Source: Sterolibacteriaceae bacterium (GTDB taxonomy: Bacteria > Pseudomonadota > Gammaproteobacteria > Burkholderiales > Rhodocyclaceae). From it: a stretch of 58,627 nt of DNA. How positions within the stretch are numbered: position 1 is the first letter of the stretch; each line of letters begins with the position of its first letter. Both the position numbers and the translations under genes were made by a program. The DNA lies in assembly GCA_025360425.1 (NCBI GenBank), contig JANYCD010000022.1, forward strand, positions 1 through 58,627, given 5' to 3'. Of the stretch, positions 45,389 through 53,749 are shown piece after piece. The notes under the pieces were generated by a model. The model did not search any database and was not told the origin of the DNA. It saw only the letters and a list, made by a program, of their open reading frames with translations.

Positions 45389-46525
45389 ATGTTAGAAGTT
45401 TCCAGCAACAAGTCATACAGCCTGCTCGTGGTGGACGATCAGGCGTTTTTTCATCGACTCATGTCCGGCTATCTGGACGATACCTCTATCACGGTCAAGG
45501 CGGCCAAATCGGGAGAAGAAGCCCTCGCCATTATCCGGCGCGAACCGCCCGACATCGTCGTTACCGACATCAGCATGCCGGGCGGCATGTCGGGTCTCGA
45601 GTTGTGCCGTCACCTGAAGGCAGACTCTCGTACCGTTGCCATGCCGGTCGTGATTCTGAGTACTCGCAGTGACAGAGAAGACCGGATCAAAGGCTTCGAA
45701 GCTGGTGCCGACGATTTTTTTTCAAAAGCCATGGACCGTGAAGAGTTTTTGGTCAGGGTCCGATCGCTGCTGCAATTGCACCAGGCGCGGCGCGATTTGG
45801 CCGCCGCACAACTCGCGATTGAGGTTCAGCGCGGGCAGGCACTGCGCGAAACCTTTGAGCGTTACGTGTCGCCCAAGCTGGTCGAAAAAATACTTGCGAC
45901 TCCCAGTATGCTCGAATTAGCACGCATCGACCGCAATACCCGCCCCATCGTCACCGTGCTATTCGCCGATTTGCGCGGATTCACCCGAATGTCCGAACAA
46001 CTCGATCCCGATCAGGTCGTGCTGCTGCTCAACGAATATTTCAGCCTGCTCACCGACTGCACCCACCAGAACGAAGGCACCATTTTCAACATGGCCGGGG
46101 ATAACCTGCTGGTAGGCTTCGGTGCTCCCATCGCGCAGAAGGATGCGACCTTGCGCGCGATAAAAACAGGGCAAAGAATGCTCGGCGAATTCGCCAGGCT
46201 CGCGCGTGAATGGAAAGTCAAACACGGCGTTGAGGTTGGCCTTGGCATTGGCATCAACGAAGGCGTGGCAGTGGCAGGAAACGTAGGGTCGCCGGCCTAC
46301 ATGAACTACACGTTGATTGGCGACACCGTGAATACCGCCGCGCGTATCACCCAGCGCGCCAGGGCTGGAGAAATGCTTTTCTCTGAGCGGGTGATGCGCT
46401 CCATTCGCCAAGCGGGAATCAAGCTGGATGCCGTCGAGTTACCTGCGATGGAGCTCAAGGGAAAGTCCGAACCGCTGAAAATTTTCTGTGCGCCGACGCT
46501 GCAGCGACCGGATCTGGGCATCTAA
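45389..46525 (+). CDS. Response regulator fused to a class III nucleotidyl cyclase domain
   Basis: A 378-residue protein. Residues 10-130 are a receiver with phospho-acceptor Asp60 (DIVVTDISMPGG), an acidic pair at 16-17 and a Lys near 113. A helical linker follows (about 130-180), then a class III cyclase domain at about 186-375. Metal-binding Asp193 (LFADLRGFT) and Asp238, and the transition-state pair Asn315 and Arg319 (GDTVNTAAR) are present. The position that usually holds the adenine-binding lysine is Asn234 (FNMAGDN). Start 45389 has a GGGAG Shine-Dalgarno. No histidine kinase is adjacent. Confidence 0.88.
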   Translation: MLEVSSNKSYSLLVVDDQAFFHRLMSGYLDDTSITVKAAKSGEEALAIIRREPPDIVVTDISMPGGMSGLELCRHLKADSRTVAMPVVILSTRSDREDRIKGFEAGADDFFSKAMDREEFLVRVRSLLQLHQARRDLAAAQLAIEVQRGQALRETFERYVSPKLVEKILATPSMLELARIDRNTRPIVTVLFADLRGFTRMSEQLDPDQVVLLLNEYFSLLTDCTHQNEGTIFNMAGDNLLVGFGAPIAQKDATLRAIKTGQRMLGEFARLAREWKVKHGVEVGLGIGINEGVAVAGNVGSPAYMNYTLIGDTVNTAARITQRARAGEMLFSERVMRSIRQAGIKLDAVELPAMELKGKSEPLKIFCAPTLQRPDLGI

Positions 46526-46676
46526 CGGCAAACTGGCAATCCACTTGATTGGATGGCGATTTTTTATTGCATCGCGCTAATGGTTGGACAAATATTCCCT
46601 ATATAATTATTTAACTCTATGAATAATTTGATTAATTTATGCTTAACATTATTTGATGCATCGCCGCAAAAGATAC
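46526..46676. other. AT-rich intergenic stretch before the sRNA promoter
   Basis: No gene is visible. From about 46594 to 46656 the sequence is markedly AT-rich against its GC-rich surroundings. A TATAAT at 46602-46607 lacks a usable -35. The stretch could hold an UP element or regulator sites for the small RNA promoter at 46677. Confidence 0.45.
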
Positions 46677-46704
46677 TTGACTGGGCAGCTATCGAGCATA
46701 TAAT
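46677..46704 (+). promoter_or_regulatory. Near-consensus sigma70 promoter of a small RNA
   Basis: TTGACT at 46677-46682, a 16-nt spacer, and a perfect TATAAT at 46699-46704. Transcription should start at about 46710-46713. No gene of normal size follows; a strong terminator comes about 140 nt later. Confidence 0.85.
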
Positions 46705-46710
46705 TTATGT

Positions 46711-46851
46711 CATGGTTTGGGTGCAGTGAGTTCTGTCACCCCTTGCCTATGACGGCTTTGTGAAGCCTCTAGGCGGAACTAACGTCTCCTCCTCCGGCCC
46801 GCAAAGGGCCGGTTTGTAGCCCCGGCACTATGTGCCGGGGCTCTTTTTTTT
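46711..46851 (+). ncRNA. Candidate small regulatory RNA (not recognised)
   Basis: About 140 nt between a near-consensus promoter and an intrinsic terminator. I can draw hairpin 1 (GGGTGCAG at 46719-46726 with CTG-CACCC at 46733-46741, one bulge), hairpin 2 (GCCTA at 46745-46749 with TAGGC at 46770-46774, enclosing GGCTT/AAGCC), an unpaired stretch at about 46775-46793 rich in pyrimidines (TCTCCTCCTCC), hairpin 3 (CCGGCCC/GGGCCGG at 46794-46812, loop GCAAA) and the terminator stem. The unpaired CUCCUCC is complementary to Shine-Dalgarno sequences. It does not look like 6S, 4.5S, tmRNA or RNase P RNA. A 5-codon frame from ATG 46712 is the only coding potential. The exact 5' end is inferred. Confidence 0.75.
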
Positions 46852-46864
46852 CTCTCCTCCTCCG
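46785..46864 (+). repeat. Exact 12-nt direct repeat of an anti-Shine-Dalgarno sequence
   Basis: TCTCCTCCTCCG occurs at 46785-46796, inside the small RNA, and again at 46853-46864, just behind its terminator, 68 nt apart. The second copy would be transcribed only on readthrough. Confidence 0.9.
46818..46851 (+). terminator. Strong intrinsic terminator of the small RNA
   Basis: AGCCCCGGCAC at 46818-46828 pairs perfectly with GTGCCGGGGCT at 46832-46842 around a 3-nt loop, followed by C and eight T at 46844-46851. There is no T run on the other strand, so it serves plus-strand transcription. Confidence 0.95.
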
Positions 46865-47015
46865 ACCCCCTACTTAATCACTAGCATTGGAATCAGCGCG
46901 GGCGCGATATTAAACCCATTTCCCATGGATGGGCAATATTTACCGTGACCAACCTGGGCCCGAACTTCGCGGCTTTGGGCCCGTCCGACGAAGCACTAAA
47001 ATCCAATTAAGTTGT
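46865..47015. other. Intergenic stretch downstream of tRNA-Ile
   Basis: No gene is seen. GGGCCC occurs twice, at 46951-46956 and 46978-46983 approximately, and the copies could pair into a stem behind the minus-strand tRNA-Ile gene, but no T run follows, so a terminator is not established. Confidence 0.4.
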
Positions 47016-47092
47016 TGGTGGGCCCGGTCGGACTTGAACCGACGACCAAAGGATTATGAGTCCTCTGCTCTAACCAGCTGAGCTACAGGCCC
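47016..47092 (-). tRNA. tRNA-Ile (anticodon CAT, lysidine type)
   Basis: A full cloverleaf on the minus strand, 5' end at 47092. The acceptor GGGCCTG pairs with CGGGCCC, the anticodon loop is CTCATAA with CAT at 47056-47058, the T arm has GGTTCAAGTCC, and CCA is encoded. The GACTCATAATC anticodon arm matches tRNA-Ile2, whose C34 becomes lysidine, rather than a tRNA-Met. It lies 37 bp behind rpoD on the same strand, with a hairpin in between, so it may be cotranscribed. Confidence 0.92.
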
Positions 47093-47093
47093 G

Positions 47094-47120
47094 TGCATGT
47101 CGCCCTTGGGGCGACATGCA
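47094..47120 (-). other. Perfect 12-bp hairpin abutting tRNA-Ile
   Basis: TGCATGTCGCCC at 47094-47105 pairs perfectly with 47109-47120, loop 3 nt. On the minus strand it ends 1 nt before the tRNA 5' end and starts 9 nt behind the rpoD stop. No T run follows, so it does not look like a terminator. It may protect the rpoD mRNA 3' end after RNase P cuts at the tRNA. Confidence 0.75.
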
Positions 47121-47129
47121 GTGAGAGGA

Positions 47130-49367
47130 TCAGGTTTCCGAATCGAGGAAGCTGCGCAGCTTTTCGGACCGGGTGGGGTGGCGCAGCTTGCGCAAGGCCT
47201 TGGCTTCGATCTGGCGAATGCGTTCGCGGGTAACGTCGAACTGCTTGCCGACTTCTTCCAGCGTGTGGTCGGTATTCATCTCGATGCCGAAACGCATGCG
47301 CAATACCTTGGCTTCGCGCGGGGTGAGGCTGTCCAGCACTTCCTTGGTGATCTCGCGCAGGCTGGCGAACAGAGCGGCGTCAGCGGGCGCCAGTGTCGCC
47401 TGATCCTCAATAAAGTCACCCAGATGCGAATCGTCGTCGTCGCCGATCGGCGTTTCCATGGAAATAGGTTCCTTGGAAATCTTGAGGATCTTGCGAATCT
47501 TGTCCTCGGGCATTTCCATCTTGACCGCCAACGTCGCGGCATCGGGCTCCAATCCGGTTTCCTGCAAAATCTGGCGCGAGATGCGATTCATCTTGTTGAT
47601 GGTTTCGATCATGTGCACCGGAATACGAATGGTGCGCGCCTGATCGGCGATCGAACGAGTGATGGCCTGGCGAATCCACCACGTGGCGTAGGTGGAAAAT
47701 TTGTAGCCGCGACGATACTCGAACTTGTCCACCGCCTTCATCAGTCCGATGTTGCCTTCCTGGATCAGATCGAGGAATTGCAAGCCACGGTTGGTGTATT
47801 TTTTGGCAATCGAGATCACCAGGCGCAGGTTGGCCTCGGTCATTTCGCGCTTGGCGCGGCGTGCTTTGGCTTCGCCGGTGGACATCTGCTTGTTGATGTC
47901 CTTGAGTTCCTTGAGCGGGATGCCGATGCGGGTTTGCAAGTCGATCAGCTTCTGTTGCTCTTCAAGGATGGCCGGTGCGGCACGCATCAATTGCGAAGCG
48001 TAGAGTTTCCCAGCCTGCACTTCGTGCTTGAGCCATTCCATGTTGGTCTCGTTGCCGGGGAACACCTTGATGAAGTGTTGGCGCGGCATGTGCGATTTAT
48101 CTACGCACAGGTGCAGGATCTTGCGTTCGTGGTTGCGCGCCGCTTCGACCATGCCCCGCACCGAGTCGCACAGACGTTCGATGGTCTTGGCGGTGAACCG
48201 GATGTTCATGAGTTCGCCGGAAATCTGCTTCTGGATCTTGAGATAACCCTTGTCCTGGGAGCCTTTCTTCGACAATGCGGACTGGGCTTTGGTGTAGTAC
48301 TGGTGGATAAGGGCAAAGCGCTCCAGCGCATCCTGCTTTAACTTGAGCAGCGAAGCTGAAGCACGCGCCTCGCCGTCTTCGTCGTCTTCGTCCACGACTT
48401 CAATGTCTTCAGCTTCGGCCATCGCTTCGATGTCTTCCGCCACTGCATTGGGATCGATCAAACCATCCACGACTTCGTCGACGCGCATTTCATCGCGCGC
48501 CACTCTGCCAGCCAGATCCATGATTTCGGCAACCGTGGTCGGACAGGCGGAGATGGCAATCACCATGTGCTTGAGGCCGTCTTCGATGCGCTTGGCGATT
48601 TCAACTTCGCCTTCGCGCGTCAGCAGTTCAACCGAGCCCATCTCGCGCATGTACATGCGCACCGGGTCGGTGGTGCGACCGAATTCGGAGTCCACCGTGG
48701 ACAAGGCTTGCTCGGCCTGCTCTTCCACTTCCGCGGCATCCACCGCGGCGGGCGCCTGTTCCGTCAGCAGCAACTCTTCGGTCGCAGGTGCCTCATCAAA
48801 GACCTGGATACCCATGTCGTTGAACGTGGTGATGATGGACTCGATCTGCTCGGCGTCCACCATGTCGTCGGGCAGGTGATCGTTGATTTCGGTGTAGGTC
48901 AGGAAGCCGCGTTCCTTGCCCAGCGCGATAAGGTTCTTGAGCCGGGTGCGCTTGGCCTCCATATCGAGCGGCAGAGGTGCTGCGGGTGCGATCAACGCCA
49001 TCTTGCCGCGTTTGCCCTTCACTTCAACCTTTGCGCCTTTGACGGGCTTGGCCGGGAATGCTATGACTTCTGTCAGGACAGCTTCCAGTTTGGAACCCTT
49101 TGCGGGTTTGGCAAGAGATACGGGTGCAGCGGGTTTAGCAGATGCAGGCATGGGCTTGGCGATGGTTTTCTTGACTGGTGCCGCATGGGCAACAGGTTTC
49201 TTGACTGGAATTGCGGGCTTGGCTTTAGCTTTGACTTTGGCCTGAACCGGAACAGGTTTTTTCACCGCCTTGGCCTTGACTGGAGGTTTTTTGGCTGGCA
49301 CGGTTTTTTTCGCGCTGAGTTTGGCAGCGGCTTTGGATTTCGTGCGCTTTGCGATTTCCTTGGGCAT
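47130..49367 (-). CDS. rpoD: RNA polymerase sigma-70 factor RpoD
   Basis: A 745-residue primary sigma factor. Region 1.1 begins about residue 137; region 1.2 and the large non-conserved insert follow; region 2 is [20 protein letters not shown], region 4 includes [20 protein letters not shown]. Before region 1.1 lies a low-complexity tail of about 135 residues, almost wholly Lys, Ala, Pro and Val, longer than in E. coli RpoD (613 residues in all). The start MPKEIAKRT has GAGGAT at good spacing. It ends the rpsU-yqeY-dnaG-rpoD macromolecular synthesis group. Confidence 0.97.
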   Translation of the reverse strand: MPKEIAKRTKSKAAAKLSAKKTVPAKKPPVKAKAVKKPVPVQAKVKAKAKPAIPVKKPVAHAAPVKKTIAKPMPASAKPAAPVSLAKPAKGSKLEAVLTEVIAFPAKPVKGAKVEVKGKRGKMALIAPAAPLPLDMEAKRTRLKNLIALGKERGFLTYTEINDHLPDDMVDAEQIESIITTFNDMGIQVFDEAPATEELLLTEQAPAAVDAAEVEEQAEQALSTVDSEFGRTTDPVRMYMREMGSVELLTREGEVEIAKRIEDGLKHMVIAISACPTTVAEIMDLAGRVARDEMRVDEVVDGLIDPNAVAEDIEAMAEAEDIEVVDEDDEDGEARASASLLKLKQDALERFALIHQYYTKAQSALSKKGSQDKGYLKIQKQISGELMNIRFTAKTIERLCDSVRGMVEAARNHERKILHLCVDKSHMPRQHFIKVFPGNETNMEWLKHEVQAGKLYASQLMRAAPAILEEQQKLIDLQTRIGIPLKELKDINKQMSTGEAKARRAKREMTEANLRLVISIAKKYTNRGLQFLDLIQEGNIGLMKAVDKFEYRRGYKFSTYATWWIRQAITRSIADQARTIRIPVHMIETINKMNRISRQILQETGLEPDAATLAVKMEMPEDKIRKILKISKEPISMETPIGDDDDSHLGDFIEDQATLAPADAALFASLREITKEVLDSLTPREAKVLRMRFGIEMNTDHTLEEVGKQFDVTRERIRQIEAKALRKLRHPTRSEKLRSFLDSET

Positions 49368-49441
49368 GGCAAATCCTCGGTTCAAACGCTGCGTGGCTGG
49401 AAAGCCTTGCAGCCGGTAGTCAAGGCTTGGGGGAACCGGCA

Positions 49442-49447
49442 ATTATA
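49442..49447 (-). promoter_or_regulatory. Possible -10 element of an internal rpoD promoter
   Basis: On the minus strand a perfect TATAAT lies just behind the dnaG stop and about 75 bp before the rpoD start. The -35 region is poor. E. coli has internal promoters for rpoD in the same operon, so an internal promoter is reasonable but weakly supported. Confidence 0.35.
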
Positions 49448-49453
49448 CACTAG

Positions 49454-51223
49454 TCAATTTCCCTGACTTTCGCCGGTTTTTCTCACCAGCAACTCGGCCA
49501 GCCGGCGCCGTTCATCTGGAGGAAGTCCGCCTTGCCGTTCCATCGCAGTAAGAGCCGCAATCTCGGATTTGAGTTCCTGAATACGGATGCTGCCCAGTGT
49601 CTCCTCGAACTCTTTTTCGCTGCTGGCTTCGTCGGTTTCAGTCGCGACGGCTTCGACGAGGGCCATCACTGCGGCCTCGTGCGACGACCCGCGCAAAAAT
49701 TCGAGCATCACCCCATGATTGCCGGTGGGCAGTTCACCCTGTTCAAAAGCGCGGGCAATGAAGTGCAGCGCTGCTCCGTCCGGGTGATCGTCAGGAATGA
49801 TATCGAGCGGCACCCGCGCCGCGCGCTCGGGCCGTTCCAGAATGGCTTTCAGCAGTGTGCGCAGTTTGGAAACTTCGACCGTACGTTTCTGACCGCGGGG
49901 TGGCGTGCGGTACCGAGCCAGGGGTTTGAGACCGCACTGGGCCTCTATTTCTGCTTGTGTTAATTGGGCAAGTTTGGCGATCTCATTGGTTATTTGAACT
50001 CGGAGAACGGGCGCAGATATCTTTTGAAGCAAGGGTTTTGCTTCTTCCACCAACTGAGTTCGGCCTTCGGCGGTACTTAGGTTGAATTGCTTATCGGACC
50101 CCTGATTGGCTGGCTTTTTTATTTCTCGAACCAGATATTCAGATAAGCGCGTGGCGTTTAGCACCAAGTGTTGGAAAGCTTCTTTGCCATTTTCTCTGAT
50201 GTACTCATCTGGATCTTGGTCGCCTGGCATTTGAAGAATTTCTACGCTTTTGCCGTCGATCAGATGATTAAGGCTTGCCTCCATGGCCCGCCTGGCCGCT
50301 CGGTCTCCCGCTTTGTCGCGGTCAAAACAAAACACTACGCGCCTGGCCTGTTTAATGAGTTTGTGTACATGCATTTCCGTAGTCGCAGTACCCAGTGAAG
50401 CCACGGCATTTTCGACCCCAAGTTGAGCCAGTCCAACGACGTCCATGTAGCCTTCCACGACAATCACAGTATCGGCTTCATGAATTGCTTTCCTGGCTTG
50501 TAGAAGTCCGTAGAGCTCCCGACCCTTCTCGAATAGCGGTGTTTCCGGCGAGTTGAGATACTTGGGTTCACCCTCACCGATGACACGCCCACCAAAGCCG
50601 ATCACGTTGCCGCGCTGATCGAGGATGGGAAACATGACGCGGTCGCGAAAACGGTCGTAGCGGCGGCCCTGTTCGTTCACGATGACCAGCCCGCATTCCA
50701 CCAGTGCGACATCGTCGTAATTTGAAAAAGTTTTTTGCAGACTCTGCCAGTCTTCGGGCGCATAGCCAAGGCCGAAGCGGGCGGCTATTTCGCCGGTTAG
50801 GCCGCGCCTCTTGAGATAATCAATGGCCTTGGGCGAGGCTTTCAATTGCTGGCGATAAAAGCCGGCGGCGCGCGCCATCACCTCGGTCAGCGGCGCCTTG
50901 CGGGCGCTATCCGCCACGCGCTGGACGGATGTTTCGCGCGGCACTTGCAGGCCGATATGTGCAGCGAGATCTTCGACAGCATCGATGAAACCGAGACCCG
51001 AATACTGCATGACAAAACCGATGGCGCTGCCATGCGCGCCGCAACCGAAGCAGTGATAAAACTGTTTGGCCGGACTCACCGTAAACGATGGGGTTTTTTC
51101 GGAATGAAACGGGCAGCAGGCGCTGTAATTAGCGCCCGCTTTGCGCAAGGGCACATAACGCTCGACGACGTCGACGATGTCGAGACGTCCAAGCAGTTCC
51201 TGGATAAAACTTTCGGGGATCAC
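49454..51223 (-). CDS. dnaG: DNA primase
   Basis: A 589-residue primase. The N-terminal zinc finger CPFHSEKTPSFTVSP with HCFGCG, the RNA polymerase basic motif region, the TOPRIM motif VIVVEGYMDVVGLAQ and FCFDRDKAGDRAARRA, and the C-terminal helicase-binding domain are all present. It makes RNA primers at the replication fork. It starts 18 bp behind yqeY and ends 86 bp before rpoD. Confidence 0.97.
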   Translation of the reverse strand: MIPESFIQELLGRLDIVDVVERYVPLRKAGANYSACCPFHSEKTPSFTVSPAKQFYHCFGCGAHGSAIGFVMQYSGLGFIDAVEDLAAHIGLQVPRETSVQRVADSARKAPLTEVMARAAGFYRQQLKASPKAIDYLKRRGLTGEIAARFGLGYAPEDWQSLQKTFSNYDDVALVECGLVIVNEQGRRYDRFRDRVMFPILDQRGNVIGFGGRVIGEGEPKYLNSPETPLFEKGRELYGLLQARKAIHEADTVIVVEGYMDVVGLAQLGVENAVASLGTATTEMHVHKLIKQARRVVFCFDRDKAGDRAARRAMEASLNHLIDGKSVEILQMPGDQDPDEYIRENGKEAFQHLVLNATRLSEYLVREIKKPANQGSDKQFNLSTAEGRTQLVEEAKPLLQKISAPVLRVQITNEIAKLAQLTQAEIEAQCGLKPLARYRTPPRGQKRTVEVSKLRTLLKAILERPERAARVPLDIIPDDHPDGAALHFIARAFEQGELPTGNHGVMLEFLRGSSHEAAVMALVEAVATETDEASSEKEFEETLGSIRIQELKSEIAALTAMERQGGLPPDERRRLAELLVRKTGESQGN

Positions 51224-51241
51224 GGCGCGATTATGCGCCGC

Positions 51242-51691
51242 TCAGCTTGAACTGAGTTTTGCCTTGACGAGTTTGGACACTTCGCCCATGTCGGCGCGGC
51301 CGGCGACTTTGGGCTTGACCAGGGCGATCACCTTGCCCATGTCCGAAGGGGCACTGGCGCCTGATTCGGCCACGGCTGCGGTGACGATGATGTCCACTTC
51401 AGCAGCGGAAAGCGCCTGTGGCATGTAGGCCATCAGCACTTCCACTTCGAACCTTTCGGCATCGGCCAGATCCTGGCGCTTGCCGGCTTCGAACTGGGTG
51501 ATCGAATCCTTGCGCTGCTTGAGCATTTTTTCAATGATGGCGATTACCGCCGCGTCGTCGAGCTCGATGCGCTCATCGACTTCTTTTTGTTTCATCGCCG
51601 CCATCAGCAGGCGGATCGCCGCCAGGCGCGCCGAGTCCCTGGCGCGCATCGCGGTTTTCATGTCTTCGTTGATGCGCAGCTTGAGAGACAT
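51242..51691 (-). CDS. yqeY: GatB/YqeY domain protein
   Basis: A 149-residue helical protein: MSLKLRINEDMKTAMRARDS, MAAMKQKEVDERIELDD, YMPQALSAAEVD and the C-terminal GKVIALVKPKVAGRADMGEV. The C-terminal part resembles the tail domain of GatB. Its function is not established. The rpsU-yqeY-dnaG order is widespread. A GGAGGAA Shine-Dalgarno precedes the ATG. Confidence 0.93.
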   Translation of the reverse strand: MSLKLRINEDMKTAMRARDSARLAAIRLLMAAMKQKEVDERIELDDAAVIAIIEKMLKQRKDSITQFEAGKRQDLADAERFEVEVLMAYMPQALSAAEVDIIVTAAVAESGASAPSDMGKVIALVKPKVAGRADMGEVSKLVKAKLSSS

Positions 51692-51712
51692 TCGATTCCT
51701 CCAAGTGAAAAC

Positions 51713-51752
51713 GCCGAAACCGCCAGTATCGTTGGATATTGGCGGTTTCGGC
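51713..51752 (-). terminator. Long hairpin between rpsU and yqeY
   Basis: An 18-bp stem (51713-51730 with 51735-51752, one G-T pair, 4-nt loop) lies 21 bp behind rpsU. On the minus strand it is followed by GTTTTC, a short T run. This fits a partial terminator that lowers yqeY-dnaG-rpoD expression relative to rpsU, as known in E. coli between rpsU and dnaG. Confidence 0.75.
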
Positions 51753-51773
51753 AGGACTTCGGGGCGACGCTTT

Positions 51774-51986
51774 TTAGTACATCTTCGGCGGCAACATCTG
51801 GCTGCGGATGCGCTTGTGATGGCGCTTCACGGCGGCAGCCAGCTTGCGCTTGCGCTCGGCGGTGGGCTTCTCGTAAAACTCACGCGAACGCAGCTCGGTC
51901 AACAGACCGGTCTTCTCGATGGCGCGCTTGAAGCGACGGATCGCGACTTCAAACGGCTCATTTTCCTTTAGACGGATACCCGGCAT
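51774..51986 (-). CDS. rpsU: 30S ribosomal protein S21
   Basis: A 70-residue basic protein, [20 protein letters not shown] at the start and [11 protein letters not shown] near the end, typical of S21. The frame extends far upstream, but that part overlaps tsaD and lacks any conservation. An AAGG Shine-Dalgarno and a good promoter lie upstream. It is the first gene of the macromolecular synthesis operon. Confidence 0.96.
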   Translation of the reverse strand: MPGIRLKENEPFEVAIRRFKRAIEKTGLLTELRSREFYEKPTAERKRKLAAAVKRHHKRIRSQMLPPKMY

Positions 51987-52020
51987 TGCAATTACCTTGG
52001 TTAGAGCGGGAAAGGCGCGC

Positions 52021-52048
52021 ATTGTATCCATTTCCGGGGCGATGTCAA
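52021..52048 (-). promoter_or_regulatory. Sigma70 promoter of rpsU
   Basis: On the minus strand TTGACA (52048-52043), a 16-nt spacer, and TACAAT (52026-52021). This would start transcription at about 52014, 28 nt before the rpsU start codon. The discriminator is GC-rich (GCGCGC), as at growth-regulated promoters. Confidence 0.85.
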
Positions 52049-52066
52049 AGGTAAAATGCGTCTCCC

Positions 52067-53092
52067 ATGATCGTACTCGGCATCGAATCCTCCTGCGACG
52101 AAACCGGCGTCGCCCTGTTCGACAGCGATCACGGCCTGTTGGCGCACGCCGTCCATACCCAAGTGGCCATGCATGAAGCTTACGGCGGGGTGGTGCCTGA
52201 ATTGGCGTCAAGAGACCATATACGGCGGTTGATTCCGCTGCTGGAGCGGGTTCTTGCGGAAAGCAGTACGGCCAAGGAAAATATAAACGCCATCGCATAC
52301 ACCGTCGGGCCAGGTTTGGCCGGCGCATTGCTGGTGGGCGCGAGCTTTGCCGAGTCGCTTGCCTTGGCGCTGAATATTCCAGCCGTCCCGGTGCATCATC
52401 TCGAAGGCCATTTGCTCTCCCCATTGCTGTCAAAAAACCCACCCAAATTTCCTTTTATTGCCTTGCTCGTTTCGGGTGGGCACACCCAGCTCATGCGTGT
52501 CAGCGGAGTGGGTACTTACGAGTTGCTTGGCGAATCGCTCGACGATGCAGCGGGCGAGGCCTTCGACAAGACCGCCAAACTGCTGGGACTCGGCTATCCC
52601 GGTGGCCCAGCATTGGCGGCGCTGGCCGAGCAAGGTGTGCCAGGCAAGATCAAACTGCCGCGGCCCATGCTGCATTCCGGCGATTTCGATTTCAGTTTTT
52701 CGGGGCTCAAGACAGCGGTGCTGACGGCAGTGCGTCAATCGGCCATGGCAGGATCGGAAAGGGCAGATCTGGCCGCCGAATTTCAGGAAGCCGTGACCGA
52801 GGTGCTGACCACCAAGTCACTCGCAGCGGTGCGCCATTGCGGCCTCGATACGCTGGTGGTCGCCGGCGGGGTGGGCGCCAATCATCGTTTGCGCGAACGG
52901 TTGAACAAAGCCGCGGCCAAAGCCGGCGCTGGTGTGCACTACCCGGAGCTGGATTTATGCACTGACAATGGCGCAATGATCGCGTTCTGTGGCGCGCAGC
53001 GCCTGCTGGCCGGCCTCGTCAAATCTTCTGAAGGCAAACTTGTAGGCAAATTCAGCGTGCGGCCGCGTTGGCCGTTGCAAGAACTGGCCTGA
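52067..53092 (+). CDS. tsaD: tRNA N6-adenosine threonylcarbamoyltransferase
   Basis: A 341-residue ASKHA-fold protein: [32 protein letters not shown], the metal motif [11 protein letters not shown] (HxxxH), [14 protein letters not shown] and [13 protein letters not shown]. With TsaB, TsaC and TsaE it makes t6A37 in tRNAs. tcdA in this window acts on its product. It is divergent from rpsU with 80 bp between starts. Confidence 0.97.
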   Translation: MIVLGIESSCDETGVALFDSDHGLLAHAVHTQVAMHEAYGGVVPELASRDHIRRLIPLLERVLAESSTAKENINAIAYTVGPGLAGALLVGASFAESLALALNIPAVPVHHLEGHLLSPLLSKNPPKFPFIALLVSGGHTQLMRVSGVGTYELLGESLDDAAGEAFDKTAKLLGLGYPGGPALAALAEQGVPGKIKLPRPMLHSGDFDFSFSGLKTAVLTAVRQSAMAGSERADLAAEFQEAVTEVLTTKSLAAVRHCGLDTLVVAGGVGANHRLRERLNKAAAKAGAGVHYPELDLCTDNGAMIAFCGAQRLLAGLVKSSEGKLVGKFSVRPRWPLQELA

Positions 53093-53094
53093 AA

Positions 53095-53694
53095 CTATTT
53101 CCTGCCGAGCTTGCCTTCGGTGCCAGACAGCAAGTGCTGAATGTTGGAGCGGTGACGGACAATCAGCAGCGCCGACATGGCGGACACCACGATCAATGCT
53201 TCAACCGGCTGGTTCAGCCACCATGCAGCAGAAGGTGCCACCGCCGCGGCAACCAGCGCGGCGAGCGATGAATAGCGCATCACCAGCGCGGTCAGCAACC
53301 ATGCGCCAACGCAAATCAGCGCCAGCCAACCGCTGAATCCTGCCAAAACCCCAAGCGCGGTAGCCACACCTTTGCCGCCCTTGAACTTGAGGAACAGCGG
53401 AAACAGGTGCCCGATAAATGCCGCGAAGCCGGCAGCGGCGACCGCTATTCCATCCGTTCCCAACAGCGCCACCAGCTTCATCGCGACCCAGCCCTTGAGG
53501 GCATCGCCGATCAGGGTCAGCAGTGCCGCAAGTTTGTTGCCGGAACGCAGCACGTTGGTGGCACCGGGATTTTTGGAACCGACCGTACGCGGATCGGGCA
53601 GGCCGCAAGCGCGCGAGACGATCACCGCAAACGGCAGCGATCCGAGCAGATAGCCGATCAGTACTGCGCACAGCAACAAGGTTTGGGTATTCAT
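53095..53694 (-). CDS. plsY: Glycerol-3-phosphate acyltransferase PlsY
   Basis: A 199-residue membrane protein with about five hydrophobic segments. PlsY motifs are GSLPFAVIVSRACGLPDPR, VGSKNPGATNVLR and FKGGKGVATALGV. It transfers acyl groups from acyl phosphate to glycerol-3-phosphate. The start MNTQTLLL is chosen over an upstream ATG at 53724. It is convergent with tsaD and divergent from folB, a common tsaD-plsY-folB neighbourhood. Confidence 0.95.
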   Translation of the reverse strand: MNTQTLLLCAVLIGYLLGSLPFAVIVSRACGLPDPRTVGSKNPGATNVLRSGNKLAALLTLIGDALKGWVAMKLVALLGTDGIAVAAAGFAAFIGHLFPLFLKFKGGKGVATALGVLAGFSGWLALICVGAWLLTALVMRYSSLAALVAAAVAPSAAWWLNQPVEALIVVSAMSALLIVRHRSNIQHLLSGTEGKLGRK

Positions 53695-53749
53695 GAGTGA
53701 CTCGTGACTTACAATCGCGGCCATTCTAACCGAGGGGCCAAGCGCTTAA

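Noticed and set aside
46711..46851. The intergenic RNA as 6S, 4.5S, tmRNA or a riboswitch
   Set aside because: The ends do not pair into a 6S-like rod, no SRP tetraloop region or tRNA-like end is present, and no gene follows the terminator on that strand.
47097..48341. A 414-codon plus-strand reading frame
   Set aside because: It is antisense to rpoD; its length reflects codon bias of the real gene on the other strand.
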